Origin: Bacteroidetes bacterium MED-G13
GTDB taxonomy: Bacteria > Bacteroidota > Bacteroidia > Flavobacteriales > Flavobacteriaceae
Assembly (NCBI GenBank): GCA_002457735.1
Contig: NTKO01000001.1
Coordinates: 38,012 to 102,011, forward strand
Length of the DNA stretch: 64,000 nt
Direction: 5' to 3'
Shown: one piece after another, positions 17,692 to 26,767 of the stretch
Position numbering within the stretch: position 1 is the first letter of the stretch
Layout of the letters: each line of letters begins with the position of its first letter
Translations under genes and position numbers: made by a program
The notes under the pieces: model-generated
Databases searched by the model: none
Told to the model about the DNA's origin: nothing
Seen by the model: only the letters and a program-made list of their open reading frames with translations

Positions 17692-18564
17692 TTGAAAATC
17701 GCCCTTTACACAAAATCTAATTCTACCGAAAATTTTCAGCACATTTTTTCTCTGATCAAAGTTCTTGAAAAGAATAAAATAATTTGTGAAATTGATGAAA
17801 ACATGTTTAAATTAATTTCAAAAAATAAAGACTGCAAAATTAATCTCTTAAACACAAGAAAATTTATTCAGCTAGATAAAAGTTTTGACTATGTAGTTAC
17901 CGTGGGAGGAGATGGAACATTTCTGAGAGCTGCAAAAGAAATTGCTGATTTTAATATTCCGATCATTGGAATTAATAAAGGAAGACTTGGATTCTTAGCT
18001 AGCTCGAATATTGAAAATATAGACCAAATAGTAAAAAAACTGGTAAATAAAGAATATGAAATTTCAGAAAGGACTTTGATTGAAGTTGAAATTGATGGAA
18101 GTAAAAAATATGCTTTAAATGAAATAGCTATTAGCAGAAAAAATACTACTTCACTGATATCGATAAAAACAATGATTGATAATCAATACTTGAATACTTA
18201 CTGGGCTGATGGATTAATTATTTCAACTCCAACTGGATCTACTGGATACTCACTAAGTTGTGGTGGTCCAATTATTTTACCTGATGCAGAAAGCTTAGTT
18301 TTTACTCCAATTGCTCCACATAATTTAAATGCTAGACCTCTAGTTGTTCCTGACAATAAAAAAATTGATCTTGAAATCTACAGTCGAGAGAAAGAATGCC
18401 TTTTATCTGCAGATTCAGAAATTTTTTCAATTCCTGTAAAAACAAAGTTATCAATTAATAAATCAAAACATAAATTACAATTAATTGACACTGGTGATTT
18501 AGATCCCCTTAACACGCTTAGGGAAAAACTTCTATGGGGAAAAGATAAAAGAACAGAACAATAA
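17692..18564 (+). CDS. nadK: NAD kinase
   Basis: It phosphorylates NAD to NADP. The GGDGTFLRAAKE motif with the catalytic Asp is near residue 70, the ALNEIAI segment near residue 145, and the glycine-rich PTGSTGYSLSCGG motif near residue 185. The 290 residues match bacterial enzymes. The start is TTG at 17692; the next residues KIALYT form the first strand, so no later start is plausible. It is the first gene of the nadK-to-ompH envelope cluster. Confidence 0.96.
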   Translation: MKIALYTKSNSTENFQHIFSLIKVLEKNKIICEIDENMFKLISKNKDCKINLLNTRKFIQLDKSFDYVVTVGGDGTFLRAAKEIADFNIPIIGINKGRLGFLASSNIENIDQIVKKLVNKEYEISERTLIEVEIDGSKKYALNEIAISRKNTTSLISIKTMIDNQYLNTYWADGLIISTPTGSTGYSLSCGGPIILPDAESLVFTPIAPHNLNARPLVVPDNKKIDLEIYSREKECLLSADSEIFSIPVKTKLSINKSKHKLQLIDTGDLDPLNTLREKLLWGKDKRTEQ

Positions 18565-18600
18565 TACGGTTTCATTTAAGTTTTATGTTAAAGAAAAAAA

Positions 18601-19293
18601 TTGAAAATTAATCATTTAATATTATTATTTTCATTATTGTGTAATAGTTTATTTTGTCAAATTTATGAAGTTGGCTACATACATGGGAAATCTAATTTTA
18701 TAGGTGATATTGGTGATACTAAATTTATTAATCCATTCCAAAAAGACATAAGTGATAATAATGTTTCAGGCTTTTCACTGAAATGGAATAGAAGTCCTAG
18801 ACATTCAATCAAATTAACTTTTATAAAATCCAATTTAATTGCAAATGATATAAATTCAAAAGACCCCAGGAGAATTGAAAGAGGCTACAGTTTTTCAACA
18901 CCAATCTCTGAAGTTTCTGCTGGAATTGAGTTTAATATGCTTGATTTCAACCTTCATGAAGACTATGATATCTTTAGCCCTTACATGTATACAGGGATAT
19001 CCTATTCAAAATTTAATGAAATTTTGTTAGAAGGAGATAATTTTATTTCAGGAAATAAAAAAAATAAATCTTTTGGCATTCCAATGATTGTTGGCTTAAA
19101 AACAAGGATTCTTGAAAAATTTATTTTTTCAATAGAAGGTGGCGCTAGATACTTATTTTCGGATGATATTGACGGAAATTCGTCTTTAAATCATAATTTT
19201 GGAAATATTAATAACAATGACTGGTATTTTTTTAGTTCTTTAGGAATTTCATACACATTTGGAAGAAGACCATGTTATTGCAATATTAAATGA
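18601..19293 (+). CDS. DUF6089-type outer-membrane beta-barrel protein
   Basis: A 230-residue exported protein with an N-terminal signal peptide (about 19 residues ending FCQ) and alternating aromatic/hydrophobic strands ending YTFGRRPCYCNIK. It resembles the DUF6089 family found between nadK and uppS in many Bacteroidetes. The barrel is predicted from strand pattern only. It begins with TTG at 18601 and its TGA overlaps the uppS ATG, so it is cotranslated with the envelope genes. Its function is unknown; the position next to bamA suggests envelope assembly. Confidence 0.8.
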   Translation: MKINHLILLFSLLCNSLFCQIYEVGYIHGKSNFIGDIGDTKFINPFQKDISDNNVSGFSLKWNRSPRHSIKLTFIKSNLIANDINSKDPRRIERGYSFSTPISEVSAGIEFNMLDFNLHEDYDIFSPYMYTGISYSKFNEILLEGDNFISGNKKNKSFGIPMIVGLKTRILEKFIFSIEGGARYLFSDDIDGNSSLNHNFGNINNNDWYFFSSLGISYTFGRRPCYCNIK

Positions 19294-20033
19294 TGAAGAA
19301 AGTTGAAATTGATAAAAACAAAATTCCTAACCACGTTGCTGTGATAATGGATGGGAATGGAAGATGGGCAAAAAATAAAGGTTTAAGTAGGGAATTTGGT
19401 CACAAGGCAGGCAAAAAAGCGGTAAAAAATATTATTGAAGCATGTATTGAGTTGAATATTAAAAATCTAACTCTCTATGCATTTTCTACAGAGAATTGGA
19501 AAAGACCAAAATTAGAAATTGATTTTTTAATGGAACTTCTACTGCTTTCTCTAAAAAATGAACTAAAAAATCTCAACAAAAATGATATAAGATTTACAAC
19601 AATTGGAACGCTTAAAAAATTACCTAGAAAAATTGGCGATTATCTGATTAAGGTAAAGGAGGAAACTAAAAACAATAAAAGCTTAACCCTAACTTTAGCA
19701 TTAAGCTATGGTGCAAGAAGTGAAATAATTGATGTTGTAAAAGAAATTTCTGACAAAGTTAAAAATAATATAATTTCCACTAAAAATATTGATGAATCAG
19801 TTATAAATGACCATCTTTACACTCGATTTTTACCGGATGTAGATTTATTAATCAGAACAAGTGGTGAAAAAAGAATAAGTAATTTTTTATTATGGCAAAT
19901 AGCATATTCTGAACTATATTTTTCAAAAAAACTATGGCCAGATTTCAAGAAAAAAGACCTGTACAAAGCAATTATTAACTACCAAAGCAGAGAAAGAAGA
20001 TTTGGAAAAATCAGTGAGCAAATCAAAAATTAG
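19290..20033 (+). CDS. uppS: undecaprenyl diphosphate synthase (isoprenyl transferase)
   Basis: It adds isopentenyl units in cis to farnesyl diphosphate to make the C55 carrier lipid for wall and O-antigen synthesis. HVAVIMDGNGRWAKNKG near the N-terminus carries the catalytic Asp and the phosphate-binding residues, followed by FGHKAG, TLYAFSTENWKRP and, near the end, DLLIRTSGEKRISNFLLWQ with YSELYF. The 247 residues are normal. It starts in the stop codon of the DUF6089 gene and ends 11 bases before bamA, forming one operon. Confidence 0.96.
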   Translation: MMKKVEIDKNKIPNHVAVIMDGNGRWAKNKGLSREFGHKAGKKAVKNIIEACIELNIKNLTLYAFSTENWKRPKLEIDFLMELLLLSLKNELKNLNKNDIRFTTIGTLKKLPRKIGDYLIKVKEETKNNKSLTLTLALSYGARSEIIDVVKEISDKVKNNIISTKNIDESVINDHLYTRFLPDVDLLIRTSGEKRISNFLLWQIAYSELYFSKKLWPDFKKKDLYKAIINYQSRERRFGKISEQIKN

Positions 20034-20044
20034 TTTTAATCAAT

Positions 20045-22591
20045 ATGAAAACATATAGGTTTTATTTAATACTATTTTTACTATTTTTTGGAAATAAAAT
20101 TCATCCACAGGACGGTATTGAAAAATATGAAATTGGTGAAATTACTGTTTCCGGTAATACATCTTTTAGCCCATTGACCATTATTACATATTCTGGCCTT
20201 GAAAAAGGGGAAAACATTTCGATCCCAGGAGAAAAATTAAGTAATGCTATAAAAAAGCTTTGGGCATCAAACTTATTTAGTTCAGTAAATGTTTACAAGA
20301 GAAATATCTCTGATAATAAAATTGACCTTGAAATTGAATTATTTGACCTGGCAGAATTGAAAGAATTAGAAATAAATGGTATTAAAAAGAGAAAAGTTGA
20401 AGAGGTTATAAAAGAAAATAAATTACAAATTGGGGTTAAAGTCACCGAAAACTTAATTACAACAACAAAAAATTACCTTGAAAATAAGTACAGGGAAAAA
20501 GGATTTTTAAAAGCGAAAGTAAATATTTTTTCTGAAGATTATACTGATTCTACAGGCAAGGCAAAAGTAAATATGAAAATTAATATTGATAAAGGCCCAA
20601 AAATTAAGATAAAAAAAATAAACATCCTGGGAAATGAAAAATTGAGCTATAGAATGATTGAAAAGTCAATGAAAAATACTAAAAGAAAAAAATTCTACAG
20701 GGTTTTTAAGAGATCAAAATATATTCCTGAAGACTTTCAGGAAGACCTTTCTAGTATTATTGAAAAATACAAGGAAAGAGGTTATCGTGACGCTAGAATA
20801 ATTTCTGATTCAATATATGATGAAAATAAAAATGAAATAAATATTGAAATTTCCTTAACTGAGGGTGAAAAGTATTCATTTGGAAAAATAGAATATTTAG
20901 GTAACACAATTTACACTGATCAACAACTCAATCAAATTCTCAAGATTAAAGAAGGTGACACTTATAATGGTGTTGAGCTTGAAAAGAGAATTGCAGATAG
21001 ATCAGACCCTGATGCTAACGATTTAAGTAATTTATATCAAAACAATGGATACTTATTTTCATCTGTAACACCTGTTGAAGTTAATGCTGATGGAAACGAA
21101 ATAGACTTAGAAATTAGAATAAACGAAGGCAAACCAGCATATTTTAACAAAATTACCGTTGTCGGAAATAATAAAACAAATGACCACGTAATTTATAGAG
21201 AAATAAGAACTCGACCGGGTCAACTGTATAGTAAGGCTAATGTGTTTAGATCTTTAAGGGAACTAGGTCAATTAGGGTTTTTTGATCCTCAACTTATTAC
21301 ACCTGATTTTAAAAATATTAACCCTACTACTGGAACCGTTGATTTAGAGTATTCACTAGTTGAAACTGGTTCGAGCACCATTGAATTACAAGGGGGGTAT
21401 GGTGGTGGAGGTTTTATTGGAACTCTTGGTTTTTCTTTTAATAATTTTTCTGTGAAAGATATCTTTAAAAAAGAAGCATATAAACCTGTACCAATGGGTG
21501 ATGGGCAAAGATTAGCACTTAGATTGCAGGCAAGTAGATTCTACACAGTAAATAGCTTCAACTTTACTGAACCATGGCTTGGAGGTAAAAAACCTGTTCA
21601 ATTTTCTGTTCAACTATCTCAAACCAAGCAATTCATGTTTAATCCCTACAGCTACACAGCTGATAAATCAAGATATTTTAATATTTCAGGGCTATCGATT
21701 GGAATTGCAAAGAGACTAACTGTACCTGATGATTATTTTACCCTTGCTCAATATATTGGATTTCAATATTACGACTTAAATGACTATAGAACCGGTCTAT
21801 TTACATTTGGTAATGGTTCTTCCAGTAATTTTTCTTACACAATCGCGTTGAGCAGAAATAACACATATACCGATCCAATTTATCCGACTGGCGGTTCTAA
21901 CTTTAGTATTTCAGCTAAGTTGACACCTCCATATTCAGCATTTAATAATGTAGACTATAATGCATTAAAAGAGGAAAGATCAAGTATGGTTGAAATACTT
22001 TCAGAAGATCCAACGAATTCTGATGCGTCTGATAGAATAGCTGATATTGATCAGGAAAGATATAAGTGGCTCGAATTTTATAAAATAAAATTTAAAGGGG
22101 AATGGTTTACCGCACTCACAGAAAAGCTTGTCTTAAGACCATCCTTTGATTTTGGATTTCTTGGCGCATACAATAATGATAGAGGAATAATTCCTTTTGA
22201 AAGATTTTTCTTGGGTGGAGATGGAATGGGAATGTATAATCTAGATGGAAGAGAGAATGTACCGCTTAGAGGATATCCAAACTCATCACTTTCTACTCAG
22301 GATGGAGGCTCTATTTTCAATAAATATTCGTTAGAACTTCGATATCCTATCAGCTTGGGTGAGCAAGCTAAAATTTTTGCTTTATCATTCATTGAGGGAG
22401 GTGCTTCATACAATAGCTTTAGAGATTTCAACCCCTTTTTATTAAACAGATCAGCTGGCGTAGGAATTAGACTTTTTATGCCCCAATTTGGCTTATTAGG
22501 TATTGATTTTGGTCATGGTTTTGATCCTATACCTGGGCAATCAACAAAACATGGATGGGAAACACATTTTATATTTGGACAAAATTTTTAA
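20045..22591 (+). CDS. bamA: outer-membrane protein assembly factor BamA
   Basis: It inserts beta-barrel proteins into the outer membrane. A signal peptide of about 22 residues precedes five POTRA-like repeats (to about residue 430), then the barrel with GGYGGGGFIGTLGFSFNNFS and a terminal strand ending THFIFGQNF with the C-terminal Phe. The RFFLGGDGMGMYNLDGRENVPLRGY segment contains the family's RGY/RGF motif. At 848 residues it fits Bacteroidetes BamA. uppS lies upstream and two ompH/skp chaperone genes follow, a standard Bacteroidetes order. Confidence 0.95.
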   Translation: MKTYRFYLILFLLFFGNKIHPQDGIEKYEIGEITVSGNTSFSPLTIITYSGLEKGENISIPGEKLSNAIKKLWASNLFSSVNVYKRNISDNKIDLEIELFDLAELKELEINGIKKRKVEEVIKENKLQIGVKVTENLITTTKNYLENKYREKGFLKAKVNIFSEDYTDSTGKAKVNMKINIDKGPKIKIKKINILGNEKLSYRMIEKSMKNTKRKKFYRVFKRSKYIPEDFQEDLSSIIEKYKERGYRDARIISDSIYDENKNEINIEISLTEGEKYSFGKIEYLGNTIYTDQQLNQILKIKEGDTYNGVELEKRIADRSDPDANDLSNLYQNNGYLFSSVTPVEVNADGNEIDLEIRINEGKPAYFNKITVVGNNKTNDHVIYREIRTRPGQLYSKANVFRSLRELGQLGFFDPQLITPDFKNINPTTGTVDLEYSLVETGSSTIELQGGYGGGGFIGTLGFSFNNFSVKDIFKKEAYKPVPMGDGQRLALRLQASRFYTVNSFNFTEPWLGGKKPVQFSVQLSQTKQFMFNPYSYTADKSRYFNISGLSIGIAKRLTVPDDYFTLAQYIGFQYYDLNDYRTGLFTFGNGSSSNFSYTIALSRNNTYTDPIYPTGGSNFSISAKLTPPYSAFNNVDYNALKEERSSMVEILSEDPTNSDASDRIADIDQERYKWLEFYKIKFKGEWFTALTEKLVLRPSFDFGFLGAYNNDRGIIPFERFFLGGDGMGMYNLDGRENVPLRGYPNSSLSTQDGGSIFNKYSLELRYPISLGEQAKIFALSFIEGGASYNSFRDFNPFLLNRSAGVGIRLFMPQFGLLGIDFGHGFDPIPGQSTKHGWETHFIFGQNF

Positions 22592-22626
22592 ATAAAATAA
22601 ATTACAACATCAAACGTTAGAAAAAT

Positions 22627-23370
22627 ATGAGAAAAGTATTCATTTTAATTTTATGTTTTTTAACCACTAATGCCATTGTTTCTCAAAAAGGAGTAAAAAT
22701 CGGATATATAGACACCGAATACATTCTTGAAAATTTATCTGAATACTCTGAAGTTTCTGAAAGACTTGAGAGCCAAGCACAAAGATGGAATTCAGAAATT
22801 CAAAAGAAAAAAAGAGAAATTTTAGGAATGAAAGAAGCATTAAATGCAGAAAGAATACTTCTAACTAAAGAGTTAACTGATGAAATGGAACAAGAAATTT
22901 TGATTGAGGAAATTGATTTAGAAGAGTTTCAACAAAAAAAATTTGGACCTAATGGAGATCTGATTATTCAAAAAACACAATTAATTCAACCAATTCAAGA
23001 TCAGATTTTTAATGCTATAAGAGAAATTGCCAAATCAAAAAAATATGATTTCATTTTTGACAAATCATCAGACTTAGTAATGCTCTACTCAGATAAAAGG
23101 TATGATATAAGTGATCAAGTAATTCAGACTATTTCACGATCTAATAACAGAAAAAAATTGGATTCAAGAAAAGAAAAAAAAGAATTTGATCAGCAGAAAA
23201 GGCAAGAAATTCAAAAAAATAACGATGAAAATGCTAAATTCAATTTGAGAGACAAAAAACAAGAAAATAAAATACAAGAAAAAGATAACTCTAATAGAAA
23301 GCTCTCCGTTAAAGAATTATTAGAGCAAAGAAAACAAAAAAATAGTGCTAATAAAAAAGGAAAAGATTAG
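22627..23370 (+). CDS. OmpH/Skp-family periplasmic chaperone with long charged tail
   Basis: It is a periplasmic holdase for outer-membrane proteins on their way to BamA. The signal peptide is about 19 residues, followed by KIGYIDTEYIL, a coiled-coil arm and KYDFIFDKSSDLVMLYSD, all typical of OmpH. Unlike Skp (about 160 residues) it has about 75 extra residues at the C-terminus, rich in Lys, Glu, Gln and Asn, ending in ELLEQRKQKNSANKKGKD. The tail looks disordered and its role is unknown. It lies 35 bases after bamA. Confidence 0.9.
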   Translation: MRKVFILILCFLTTNAIVSQKGVKIGYIDTEYILENLSEYSEVSERLESQAQRWNSEIQKKKREILGMKEALNAERILLTKELTDEMEQEILIEEIDLEEFQQKKFGPNGDLIIQKTQLIQPIQDQIFNAIREIAKSKKYDFIFDKSSDLVMLYSDKRYDISDQVIQTISRSNNRKKLDSRKEKKEFDQQKRQEIQKNNDENAKFNLRDKKQENKIQEKDNSNRKLSVKELLEQRKQKNSANKKGKD

Positions 23371-23404
23371 TACATTTGCCAAGACATTAATAAAATTAAA
23401 AATT

Positions 23405-23911
23405 ATGAATTATATCAATAAAATCTTCCTAACTCTAATATTAGGTTTTGTATGCGTAAATATTTCTGCTCAATCAAATATTGCTCACATAAATACTACT
23501 GAATTAGTAGGAGCTATGCCAGAAATGAATGATGCTAAAGCTGAGCTTGAAAAACTTGCAAAAACTTATGAAACTGATATTCAAACAATGGCTTCTGAAC
23601 TTCAAAGCAAGGTAAAACAATATGACTCTGAAGCTGCATCACAATCTGAGGAAGAAAATGCCAAAAGATTGCAGGAGGTTCAAGGGATGGAGCAAAGTAT
23701 TAGACAATATCAAGCTCAAGCTCAACAAGAGTTACAAAAAAAAGAATTTGATCTTTTAAAGCCAATTACTGAAAAGGCTCAAGAGGCAATTAATCAAGTA
23801 GCTGCTGATCTTGGATTTGATTATGTTTTAGATTCAACTCAGGGACAAGGGTTGATCGTTGCTAGCGGTAAGGATTTAATGGAAGAAGTAAAGAAAAAAC
23901 TAAATTTTTAA
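23405..23911 (+). CDS. OmpH/Skp-family periplasmic chaperone
   Basis: A second OmpH-type chaperone of 169 residues from the ATG at 23405. The signal peptide is MNYINKIFLTLILGFVCVNISAQ, followed by NIAHINTTELV, a long Gln/Glu-rich coiled coil and a C-terminal DLGFDYVLDSTQGQGLIVASG segment. A longer frame from 23345 would overlap the previous gene and hide the signal peptide, so I reject it. It ends the bamA unit; a terminator follows 21 bases later. Confidence 0.92.
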   Translation: MNYINKIFLTLILGFVCVNISAQSNIAHINTTELVGAMPEMNDAKAELEKLAKTYETDIQTMASELQSKVKQYDSEAASQSEEENAKRLQEVQGMEQSIRQYQAQAQQELQKKEFDLLKPITEKAQEAINQVAADLGFDYVLDSTQGQGLIVASGKDLMEEVKKKLNF

Positions 23912-23932
23912 TTTAATTGTCAATAAAATTAG

Positions 23933-23960
23933 AAAGCTGTCAATAGACAGCTTTTTTTTT
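23933..23960 (+). terminator. intrinsic terminator after ompH, directly upstream of murI
   Basis: Perfect 9-base arms AAAGCTGTC (23933-23941) and GACAGCTTT (23946-23954) enclose a 4-base loop and run into nine T residues. It should end the bamA-ompH transcript. Only four bases separate the T run from the murI ATG, so murI depends on read-through or on an unrecognised promoter. Confidence 0.88.
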
Positions 23961-23964
23961 ACTC

Positions 23965-24747
23965 ATGGATAATAGACCTATAGGTATTTTTGACTCAGGG
24001 ATAGGAGGTATTTCAATCCTAAATGAACTATTCAAAGAACTAAAAAATGAACAATTTATTTATCTAGCGGACAATAAAAATTGTCCTTATGGAAATAAGT
24101 CAAAAAAAATTATTACAGAGTTAAGCATTAAGAACTGTAAAGAATTAATAAAACTAGATTGTAAAATCATCGTTATTGCTTGCAATACCTCAACAACAAA
24201 TTCAATTGAATCATTAAGAAAAATTTTTAATTGTCCAATTATCGGAATTGAACCAGGCATAAAACCTGCAATTTTAGAAACAAAGACAAAAAAAATAGGC
24301 GTTTTAGCAACTAAAAAAACATTAAGTAGTGATATTTTTTGTAAAACACAGTATGCTAATAACAGAGAAAAAATTAAAATTTACGAGCAGCCTGGATTTG
24401 GTTTGGTAGAGAGTTTAGAAAAAGGCGTTAAAGTAAAATCAATAATTTTTAAGCAAAAATTACATCAATATTTATTTCCTATGATAGAAAAAAATATAGA
24501 CCATCTTGTTTTAGGCTGTACACATTATAATTTTTTAAAAGATGAAATAAAGAAAATTATCGGTAATAAAATTACAATAGTTGATTCTATTATTCCCGTG
24601 GTTAATCAAACAAAAAAAATATTAAACGAATTTAACTTAAGCTCTGGAAAAACTACACATGGAAGTGTCAAGTTATTTTATAATTCTAAAAAAATTCCAA
24701 AAGATTTTATTAATGAAATATTTAAGATAGAAAGAAAAGAATTCTAA
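23965..24747 (+). CDS. murI: glutamate racemase
   Basis: It interconverts L- and D-glutamate and supplies D-Glu for peptidoglycan. The two catalytic cysteines are visible in IACNTSTTN and LGCTHYNF, and the substrate-binding IFDSGIGGISIL opens the protein. The 260 residues are normal. It follows the ompH genes, as in many Bacteroidetes, but behind a strong hairpin. The stop is five bases from the convergent porP-like gene. Confidence 0.96.
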   Translation: MDNRPIGIFDSGIGGISILNELFKELKNEQFIYLADNKNCPYGNKSKKIITELSIKNCKELIKLDCKIIVIACNTSTTNSIESLRKIFNCPIIGIEPGIKPAILETKTKKIGVLATKKTLSSDIFCKTQYANNREKIKIYEQPGFGLVESLEKGVKVKSIIFKQKLHQYLFPMIEKNIDHLVLGCTHYNFLKDEIKKIIGNKITIVDSIIPVVNQTKKILNEFNLSSGKTTHGSVKLFYNSKKIPKDFINEIFKIERKEF

Positions 24748-24752
24748 GATAT

Positions 24753-25766
24753 TTACTTAATCCAAGGGCATTTACAGTCCATTCTATCTTTTCTACATCC
24801 TAAATCAAATCCCAAAGTTAATTGGTGGTAACCACCATTATCAAATACTACAGAATTTGATTGGTAAGAGTATGTGTAAGCAAATACAAAACTGTTAAAC
24901 TTCATACCAATCAAAGGAGTAACATATTGTAGTTTTTGATTGGTCAACTGATTAGCATTATTTACATAATTTGCACCATCAAAGGATGTTCTATATGAAA
25001 TTCCACCCCAAATCCTTCCAAAATTAAAATCTTTATACAATTTAAAATTTAAATCTGCAAAGGTTTCTTTAGTTGCGTCTTTATGTACAAACATTAGAGA
25101 TGGTTCAAAATACCAAGAATCTGAGTTATTCGAAAACAAATAGCCAGAAGACATAATATAGGTTCTCAAATTATTGTAGCTCAAACCTTGTTCATTAAAA
25201 TTAATACCATCATTTTTCAAAAGGTTTTTTATTGAAGTATGAATGTAGAAATCAAGATATTGATATGAAAAACCAAAATCAATATTGAAATTAGTGGCAC
25301 TTTGCTCAACACCAGAAATGAGTGGATCAAAACCTGCTGAAAGGAAAGATGATTCATCTAACTTATATTGAATTAATCCAGCACTCAGCCCAAAGGAAAG
25401 CATATCAAGATCCAATTCACTTCTAGAAAACATAATATGATGAGCATATGTTAAGTAGCCTCCAGATTGCGAATGATACCCATTTTGATCATTGTATGCA
25501 ATAGCACCTAGTGCAGATCTAGAATCTCCAAGCCTGCCATTAAAACTTATTGTCTGTAAATTAGGAGCTTTATCTGTATCAACCCATTGTTGTCTACCAG
25601 TAAATCTAATTTTTGAACAACTTGAAGCACCTGCCATTGAAGGAAATAATAAATAATAATTATCAGTCAAATAATCAGAATATATTGGTAATCCTTCTTG
25701 AGAAAAAGACCTATTGTTAAAAAAAACAATAATTAAAAAAAACAAGATTGGTATTTTATATCTCAT
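24753..25766 (-). CDS. PorP/SprF-family type IX secretion membrane protein
   Basis: An outer-membrane barrel protein of 337 residues. A signal peptide of about 22 residues is followed by the family's opening GLPIYSDYLTDNYYLLFPSMAGASSCSKIRF..., with the residues N-x-x-L-x-x-P-S-M-A-G and RQQW typical of PorP/SprF. It ends HQLTLGFDLGCRKDRMDCKCPWIK. Family members help export and anchor specific type IX cargo and are often next to a giant adhesin. No such cargo gene is adjacent here, so its client is unknown. A -7 element lies upstream. Confidence 0.88.
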   Translation of the reverse strand: MRYKIPILFFLIIVFFNNRSFSQEGLPIYSDYLTDNYYLLFPSMAGASSCSKIRFTGRQQWVDTDKAPNLQTISFNGRLGDSRSALGAIAYNDQNGYHSQSGGYLTYAHHIMFSRSELDLDMLSFGLSAGLIQYKLDESSFLSAGFDPLISGVEQSATNFNIDFGFSYQYLDFYIHTSIKNLLKNDGINFNEQGLSYNNLRTYIMSSGYLFSNNSDSWYFEPSLMFVHKDATKETFADLNFKLYKDFNFGRIWGGISYRTSFDGANYVNNANQLTNQKLQYVTPLIGMKFNSFVFAYTYSYQSNSVVFDNGGYHQLTLGFDLGCRKDRMDCKCPWIK

Positions 25767-25812
25767 AATTAAAATAAAACTATTATTTACAACTGATATT
25801 ATCCAGCACGAC

Positions 25813-25820
25813 CAAATATA
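25813..25820 (-). promoter_or_regulatory. -7 promoter element upstream of the porP/sprF-like gene
   Basis: On the minus strand TATATTTG (25820-25813) matches TAnnTTTG exactly. No clear TTTG is found at the -33 position. Transcription would start near 25808, about 42 bases before the ATG. Confidence 0.5.
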
Positions 25821-25850
25821 TAAATTTTAATAGACATATACTGATTAATA

Positions 25851-25881
25851 TTTCCTTAAAGAATAATATTTATTATTTTTG
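25851..25881 (+). promoter_or_regulatory. Bacteroidetes-type promoter for the NifU-like gene
   Basis: TTTC (25851-25854) is followed after exactly 19 bases by TATTTTTG (25874-25881), a full -7 match. Transcription would start near 25886, about 13 bases before the ATG at 25899. Confidence 0.75.
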
Positions 25882-25898
25882 CCAAAGGCTTTATAATC

Positions 25899-26765
25899 AT
25901 GAAATACAAGGTAAAAATCGAAAAAACAGTTAACAAATTTATAAATAAATTTGAAATAAATAATTTTATAACTAATCACAAGAACTATGAATATGCTAAC
26001 ATTGATGAAGCAAAAAACTCAAAATTAGCACAAGAGCTTTTTTACCTTCCTTTTGTTAAAAAAGTATATATAACTCCATCATTTATTTCTATTGAAAGAT
26101 TTAATATAATTGAATGGGATGTTGTTGAAGAGGAAGTGAGAGTAAAAATTGAAAATTATTTAAATAGCGGTTTAAATGCTGTTGATGTAGTAGAGAAAAA
26201 TATAATAAACCCCATTTCAATATATTCTGAAAGTACGCCAAACCCAGCTGTAATGAAGTTTGTTTCGAATAAAATTTTTATTGATTGTAGTCTTGAGTTT
26301 AATAATATAGATGAAGCATCAGACATGAAATTTGCTAAGGAGTTGTTTAAATTTCCATTTGTAAAAAGTATTTACATAGATCGAAACTATGTTTCAATTA
26401 CAAAATATGAAATTAGTGAATGGAGTGAAATCACAGGTGAATTAAGAAGCTTCATCATTGATTTTCTTTCAAAAAATAAACTGAAATATAGAAAGCCAAA
26501 TCCGCAAAAAGTTTCTAAAAGTGATGAAGTTTCAGAGCAAATTATATCAATTCTAGATGAATATATTAAACCTGCAGTATCATCTGATGGTGGAAATATT
26601 GTATTTGATTCTTATGATCCCAAGGAAAAAATCGTTAAAGTAATTTTGCAAGGAGCCTGTAGTGGTTGTCCATCTTCAACAATTACACTAAAAAATGGAA
26701 TTGAAAATATACTTAAAGAAATGATGTCAACCAAAGTTGATAAAGTTGAAGCAATAAACGGATAA
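25899..26765 (+). CDS. NifU/Nfu-type iron-sulfur cluster carrier with duplicated N-terminal domain
   Basis: It carries Fe-S clusters to apoproteins. The C-terminal Nfu domain (about residues 205-288) has the cluster-binding CxxC in LQGACSGCPSSTITLKNGIE. The N-terminal half contains two related Nfu-N modules: each has a DEAKNSKLAQELFYLPFVKKVYI or DEASDMKFAKELFKFPFVKSIYI type segment followed by ISIERF/VSITKY and EW. Only the second copy keeps STPNPAVMKFV. This 288-residue layout is common in Bacteroidetes. Its own promoter is upstream and tsaB converges at two bases. Confidence 0.92.
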   Translation: MKYKVKIEKTVNKFINKFEINNFITNHKNYEYANIDEAKNSKLAQELFYLPFVKKVYITPSFISIERFNIIEWDVVEEEVRVKIENYLNSGLNAVDVVEKNIINPISIYSESTPNPAVMKFVSNKIFIDCSLEFNNIDEASDMKFAKELFKFPFVKSIYIDRNYVSITKYEISEWSEITGELRSFIIDFLSKNKLKYRKPNPQKVSKSDEVSEQIISILDEYIKPAVSSDGGNIVFDSYDPKEKIVKVILQGACSGCPSSTITLKNGIENILKEMMSTKVDKVEAING

Positions 26766-26767
26766 TT

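Noticed and set aside
23345..23911. Longer start for the second OmpH gene
   Set aside because: It would overlap the previous gene by 26 bases and put 20 polar residues before an evident signal peptide.
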